From Fidelibacterota bacterium (GTDB lineage: Bacteria > Fidelibacterota > UBA8477), in NCBI GenBank assembly GCA_021734065.1, contig JAIPJQ010000006.1:1-48846 (forward strand): a stretch of DNA of 48,846 nucleotides, given 5' to 3'. Below the pieces are notes generated by a model. The model was not told the origin of the DNA. It searched no databases and saw nothing but the letters and a program-made list of their open reading frames with translations. A program made the position numbers and the translations under genes. Shown piece by piece: positions 45,570 through 48,846 of this stretch (the stretch's first letter is position 1; each line of letters begins with the position of its first letter).

Positions 45570-46996
45570 GTTCTGCTGACCCACGTCTGTTTTTACTGTA
45601 TCGTAGTTTGGAGGAGCTGGCGGACCTGGAGTTCACCGTAGATTCCTGCCCCGAGGCATTCGAAACCATTCAACAGGTCTTCATGGGTGTGTTGGGTGTG
45701 AGCAGAGGTGCCTTCCTTGTGAAAGAATTTGAGAAAGAGATGTGCGAAGTCGCCTACAAACGTGGCTTGAATCTGCCGTTGGGATTCAAGGTGCCGGTGA
45801 ACGGCCTGGGTGAAGAGATGGAGGAAACGCTGAAAACCATGGGTGTGGCTTTCATTCTGCCCATGTATCATCATAACAATTGTGTGGGCCTGGTCTTACT
45901 GGGTGAAAAAATGAATGGTGAGTCCTTCACCCTGGAAGATCGCAAGCTTGTACAGCCCATTGCCAACCTGGTGGGCATGGTGCTGACTAATTTTCTGAGT
46001 TATTACAGCAGTTTGTCGCAGCGGGATGAGTTACAAACCGAGAACAAGCATTTGAAAACGCTGGTGGAAACGCGCTTTAGTATTCGTGAGGTGGTGGGCG
46101 TCTCGGCGGCTTATCAGCGAACCATCCGGCAAGCCACGGTCTTCGCCCAGTCAAATCACGCCATTTTGTTGGTGGGGGATTACGGCACCGGGAAGGAATT
46201 TTTGGCGCGTCTCATTCACCACCAGGGTCCCCGTAGTGTTCATCCCATCTATATCCTGAATGCAGACACGGTTTCGAAAAATTTATGGTTGCGGCAGCAT
46301 CCAAAAGATTTATCTCCCGAAGCGCAGGAACACCTGACCCGTTTACGCGGTGGAACGGTGGTGATTTTGGGTATTGACGAGATACCCAGGGAGGATCAAC
46401 AGGCGTTAATGGCCTCACTGGGAAGCAATGATCTGTCCAGCATCCCGAAGCTATACAATTTCCGAATGATTCTGACCGCTCGCCGCGACCCGGACCAGCT
46501 TGTGGCAGGGGGACTCCTGATTCAGGAGTTGCGGGACCACCTGAAGGGACATGTTATTGAACTGGCACCCCTGTCGGAGCGACGGGAAGCCATTCCAATC
46601 CTGGCGCAAAAGATTTTGGAAACGCTGGCGGTTGAATACGGCCACCCGAACCTGAGTCTTTCCCCTACAGCGCTGCGCTATCTGACGGTGCGCGACTATG
46701 CAGAAAATGTCCGTGAATTGGAAAACCTGATAGAACGGGCGGTGGTAACGTTACCGCTGGATAAACATGAAATCACCCTGGCCAATCTCCAGCCCATGGC
46801 ATTCACGGGCGAGGATATTCATGCCCCGTTTCCCGCAACAATGAAAGACTTGGAGGAGCTCAAAGAGGAGATGGTGTTGCGGGCGCTGGCGCGCAATAAC
46901 TGGAAAAAAGTTGCCGCCGCCGAATCACTGGGCGTCTCCCGCCAAACCATTGATAATTTAACCGCGCGCTACAAAATCAGCCGACCGGATCATTGA
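45566..46996 (+). CDS. GAF-AAA+-Fis regulator resembling a degenerate NtrC-type activator
   Basis: A 476-residue protein: GAF-like sensor (about 30-155), AAA+ domain (about 175-410) and C-terminal Fis helix-turn-helix (Ala-Ala-Ala-Glu-Ser-Leu-Gly-Val-Ser-Arg-Gln-Thr-Ile). Walker A is Gly-Asp-Tyr-Gly-Thr-Gly-Lys-Glu (usual GESGTGKE). Walker B is modified (Val-Val-Ile-Leu-Gly-Ile-Asp-Glu-Ile). The GAFTGA loop that contacts sigma-54 is replaced by unrelated residues (Gln-His-Pro-Lys-Asp-Leu-Ser). Leu-Ser-Glu-Arg-Arg-Glu-Ala-Ile-Pro (sensor region) is kept. It therefore probably binds DNA but cannot remodel a sigma-54 holoenzyme. It is coupled by ATGA to the STAS gene, which suggests control by partner switching. 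Confidence 0.8.
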   Translation: MSSADPRLFLLYRSLEELADLEFTVDSCPEAFETIQQVFMGVLGVSRGAFLVKEFEKEMCEVAYKRGLNLPLGFKVPVNGLGEEMEETLKTMGVAFILPMYHHNNCVGLVLLGEKMNGESFTLEDRKLVQPIANLVGMVLTNFLSYYSSLSQRDELQTENKHLKTLVETRFSIREVVGVSAAYQRTIRQATVFAQSNHAILLVGDYGTGKEFLARLIHHQGPRSVHPIYILNADTVSKNLWLRQHPKDLSPEAQEHLTRLRGGTVVILGIDEIPREDQQALMASLGSNDLSSIPKLYNFRMILTARRDPDQLVAGGLLIQELRDHLKGHVIELAPLSERREAIPILAQKILETLAVEYGHPNLSLSPTALRYLTVRDYAENVRELENLIERAVVTLPLDKHEITLANLQPMAFTGEDIHAPFPATMKDLEELKEEMVLRALARNNWKKVAAAESLGVSRQTIDNLTARYKISRPDH

Positions 46997-47047
46997 ATCT
47001 GATTCCCCCTCCCTGGCGTAATCTGCCACCACGCCGGATTTAAAATC

Positions 47048-48328
47048 ATGACCACAATTCCCTTAGCCTACGGTCACCATGAGATTAACCTGGAATTGCC
47101 GCGCCGGAATATCCGCCATGAAATCGGTGTGAAAAAGCCGTCCAAAATTATGGACGAGCAGCTTCTGAAAACCGCGCTCCGGTCCCTGAAGCCGGAAATG
47201 ATTCGGGATAGGCGGGTGATGATTTTATGTGACGACTATACCCGACCGACGCCGCGCCCGCGGGTGTTTAAATTTCTTTTCCCCAAGTTATCCACCGCGC
47301 GAAGTGTGGACTTTCTCATCACCACCGGCACACATCAGGCTCAGTCGCCAGGGAACGCCGCCATATTGGAGGCTGCCCGCAAGTTCGCCAGAGAATCAGC
47401 CCTGCCAGGATTTCGGACATTCGTGCATGATGTGAATTCCGCTGCATTTGTCACCGCCGGTACCACCAGCCGGGGAACCCAAATTCGGTTCAATCGCTTA
47501 CTGGAAAACCCCCGAGTTTTCATCGCCATTTCCGACATGAAACCCCACTATTTTTCCGGTTATTCCAATCCTATTAAACATTTTGTCCCCGGCTGTTGTG
47601 ATTACGCTGCCATTGAAAACAATCACAGCCTTGCCTTGGATGCACAGGCGTCCTTCGGTCGCCATCCTTTGCACAACAATCGGGATCGCAGGACGAATCC
47701 GGTGGCGGAAGATCAGTTGGAGGGGGCGCGACTCATCATTGGTTCCCGGCTGGTTTATGGCCTGCATCTCATTACCGTGGATGGAAATATTCATGACGCC
47801 CTTTTTGGAGAGACATTTCAAACCATGCCCACGATGTTTCAACGGATTGATGCGCATTTTGGTGCCCGGGTGCGACCGGCGGATATTGCCATTATCTCGC
47901 CAGGTGGTTACCCTGATGATGAGAGCCTGTACACCGCCCAGCGGGCACTGGAATTGACAGCAGCCGGTGTTAAAGCGGGAGGGTGGGTGCTGTTTCTGGC
48001 GGCCTGTGAAAATGGCATTGGAACAGAAAAAGCAATTCAAAATTTTTACCAGCCCCTCACCCGACCGCTGCCGGATGTTTTAAAAACGATAGAAGACAAG
48101 TATGTGCTTTTCGCTCATAAACCATACAAATTTGCGGTGATGATACAAAACCTCACAGAACTGGTCGTGAAAAGCGAATTACCCGACGAGGTGCTTACTG
48201 CGGCTCATCTTATACCTGCCAGGGATCCGCAGTCTGTATTGAACCAGAGGCTGTCCCAATCACCCGGAGCAACCATAAATGTGTTTCACCATGCCAACAA
48301 AATGGCTATTTATAAACAGGATGATTAA
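47048..48328 (+). CDS. LarA-family protein (nickel-pincer racemase/epimerase-like, DUF2088)
   Basis: A 426-residue protein of the lactate-racemase LarA superfamily. Signatures: Asp-Asp-Tyr-Thr-Arg-Pro-Thr-Pro (about 58-65), Thr-Gly-Thr-His-Gln (near 95), Lys-Pro-His-Tyr-Phe-Ser-Gly-Tyr, Lys-His-Phe-Val-Pro-Gly-Cys, and Asn-Asn-His-Ser (near 195). LarA uses a nickel-pincer nucleotide bound to a Lys and His. Corresponding Lys and His residues are present, but the GGxK motif of true LarA is replaced by Ser-Gly-Tyr-Ser-Asn-Pro-Ile-Lys. Many relatives act on other 2-hydroxyacids. No LarB/C/E maturation genes are in view, so substrate and cofactor are open. Confidence 0.82.
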   Translation: MTTIPLAYGHHEINLELPRRNIRHEIGVKKPSKIMDEQLLKTALRSLKPEMIRDRRVMILCDDYTRPTPRPRVFKFLFPKLSTARSVDFLITTGTHQAQSPGNAAILEAARKFARESALPGFRTFVHDVNSAAFVTAGTTSRGTQIRFNRLLENPRVFIAISDMKPHYFSGYSNPIKHFVPGCCDYAAIENNHSLALDAQASFGRHPLHNNRDRRTNPVAEDQLEGARLIIGSRLVYGLHLITVDGNIHDALFGETFQTMPTMFQRIDAHFGARVRPADIAIISPGGYPDDESLYTAQRALELTAAGVKAGGWVLFLAACENGIGTEKAIQNFYQPLTRPLPDVLKTIEDKYVLFAHKPYKFAVMIQNLTELVVKSELPDEVLTAAHLIPARDPQSVLNQRLSQSPGATINVFHHANKMAIYKQDD

Positions 48329-48332
48329 CAGG

Positions 48333-48846
48333 ATGTCTATTTTGCGAAAACTAACCATCAATGCTTTTTTCATGATAACCGCAACCGCCTGGGCGGTGGT
48401 TCCCTTTCGGGCCGATGTAAATGTTCTCACACCGGGAGCCGTGACCATCAGCACGAATGAGATGGAATTTGGGGATGTGAATCTGGACGAATCTGTTCAG
48501 CGAACACTCCTTGTTTACAATGGCACCGACGATACGCTGGACATTTCAGGCACGATAACCACTTCAACCGTTTTTAATGCTGCTCAATGGACTGTTACCA
48601 CCCTGCCACCCATGGATTCGGCAGCTATCGGTGTGGACTTTAGCCCTGAAACCAACATCATATATAATGGATTTATGCTGACGCAGGTAAGCGAATGCGA
48701 ACAGGGCATTGTGGTGGCATTAGCCGGGGCCGGACGGAGCAGTGCGGATTATGCCCTGACATTTAACAAATTTGGCGAGGAGTTAAAAGCTGCGCTGCCG
48801 AACCTTTTCCCCGGTCAGACCGATCTGGGGTATAACGGCGCTCGCG
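48333..48846 (+). CDS. Secreted protein, 3'-truncated by window end; ASH-like domain then possible endonuclease I
   Basis: At least 171 residues are visible. The signal peptide is Met-Ser-Ile-Leu-Arg-Lys with a hydrophobic core ending near Phe-Arg-Ala. Residues about 40-130 resemble an ASH/choice-of-anchor beta domain (Glu-Phe-Gly-Asp-Val-Asn-Leu-Asp-Glu-Ser-Val, Leu-Leu-Val-Tyr-Asn-Gly). The last visible part (Gly-Glu-Glu-Leu-Lys-Ala-Ala-Leu and Gly-Tyr-Asn-Gly-Ala-Arg) looks like the opening of an endonuclease I/EndA nuclease, but the catalytic His-Asn region lies beyond the window. AACAGG precedes the ATG. Confidence 0.55.
   Translation, partial: MSILRKLTINAFFMITATAWAVVPFRADVNVLTPGAVTISTNEMEFGDVNLDESVQRTLLVYNGTDDTLDISGTITTSTVFNAAQWTVTTLPPMDSAAIGVDFSPETNIIYNGFMLTQVSECEQGIVVALAGAGRSSADYALTFNKFGEELKAALPNLFPGQTDLGYNGAR

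Noticed and set aside
45566-46996. Calling the GAF-AAA+-Fis protein a sigma-54 activator
   Set aside because: The GAFTGA loop is missing and the Walker B is altered, so it should not contact sigma-54 in the usual way.

Overview
The window is the replication-origin neighbourhood of a Gram-negative bacterial chromosome. It encodes an outer-membrane barrel-like protein, several lipoproteins, three SurA/parvulin-type periplasmic foldases, a menaquinone-type methyltransferase (MenG/UbiE) and membrane-bound multihaem cytochromes. This mix, together with dnaA standing apart from dnaN-recF-gyrB-gyrA, suggests a member of the FCB superphylum (something like Marinimicrobia or Calditrichota). That placement is inference; no rRNA gene is present to confirm it.

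Layout. Positions 1-2038 hold an outer-membrane protein. At 2161-3043 lies a compact two-gene cassette: a small HicA/YcfA-like protein and a helix-turn-helix partner, behind a perfect 16-bp palindrome. It looks like an uncharacterised toxin-antitoxin-type pair. Positions 3053-9359 are housekeeping genes: an rRNA uracil methyltransferase, deoC, an NlpC/P60 lipoprotein, menG, a TPR lipoprotein and a Bcp peroxiredoxin. From 9437 the origin region begins: dnaA (minus strand), then divergently rpmH-rnpA-yidD-yidC-mnmE-mnmG-mfd. Two near-consensus parS sites are embedded at the two ends of mnmG. Three consecutive parvulin-family genes follow and end at a strong terminator. A 580-bp gene-free stretch (23793-24374) carries a cluster of DnaA boxes and is the best oriC candidate. 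It leads into dnaN-recF-dciA-gyrB-gyrA.

Downstream (31.6-38.5 kb) are a YggS-like PLP protein, a DivIVA-domain protein, a shortened purine-nucleoside-phosphorylase-like protein, ssb, two Nudix hydrolases, a LiaF-like membrane protein, a membrane/DCC-thioredoxin fusion, an AlkD-like repair protein and an esterase. At 38.7-41.5 kb an octahaem HAO-family cytochrome overlaps a NapC/NirT-type membrane hexahaem protein. This is a plausible quinol-linked nitrogen-oxide or hydroxylamine electron-transfer module. Then come an MFS transporter, recO and a rhomboid protease.

At 44.8-47.0 kb three overlapping genes form an RsbW-like ATPase, a STAS protein with a non-canonical phosphorylation site, and a GAF-AAA+-Fis protein lacking GAFTGA. 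This resembles a partner-switching module tied to a degenerate enhancer-binding-protein-like regulator. A LarA-family protein and the start of a secreted protein (possibly an endonuclease I relative) close the window.

Several start sites were reassigned from Shine-Dalgarno position or family length: CTG for mnmE, an internal ATG for mnmG, recF, dciA, recO and bcp, TTG for yidC and gyrA, and GTG for the PNP-like gene. rpmH (46 codons) and the 3'-truncated gene at 48333 were read directly from the sequence. No tRNA, rRNA, CRISPR array or insertion sequence was recognised.
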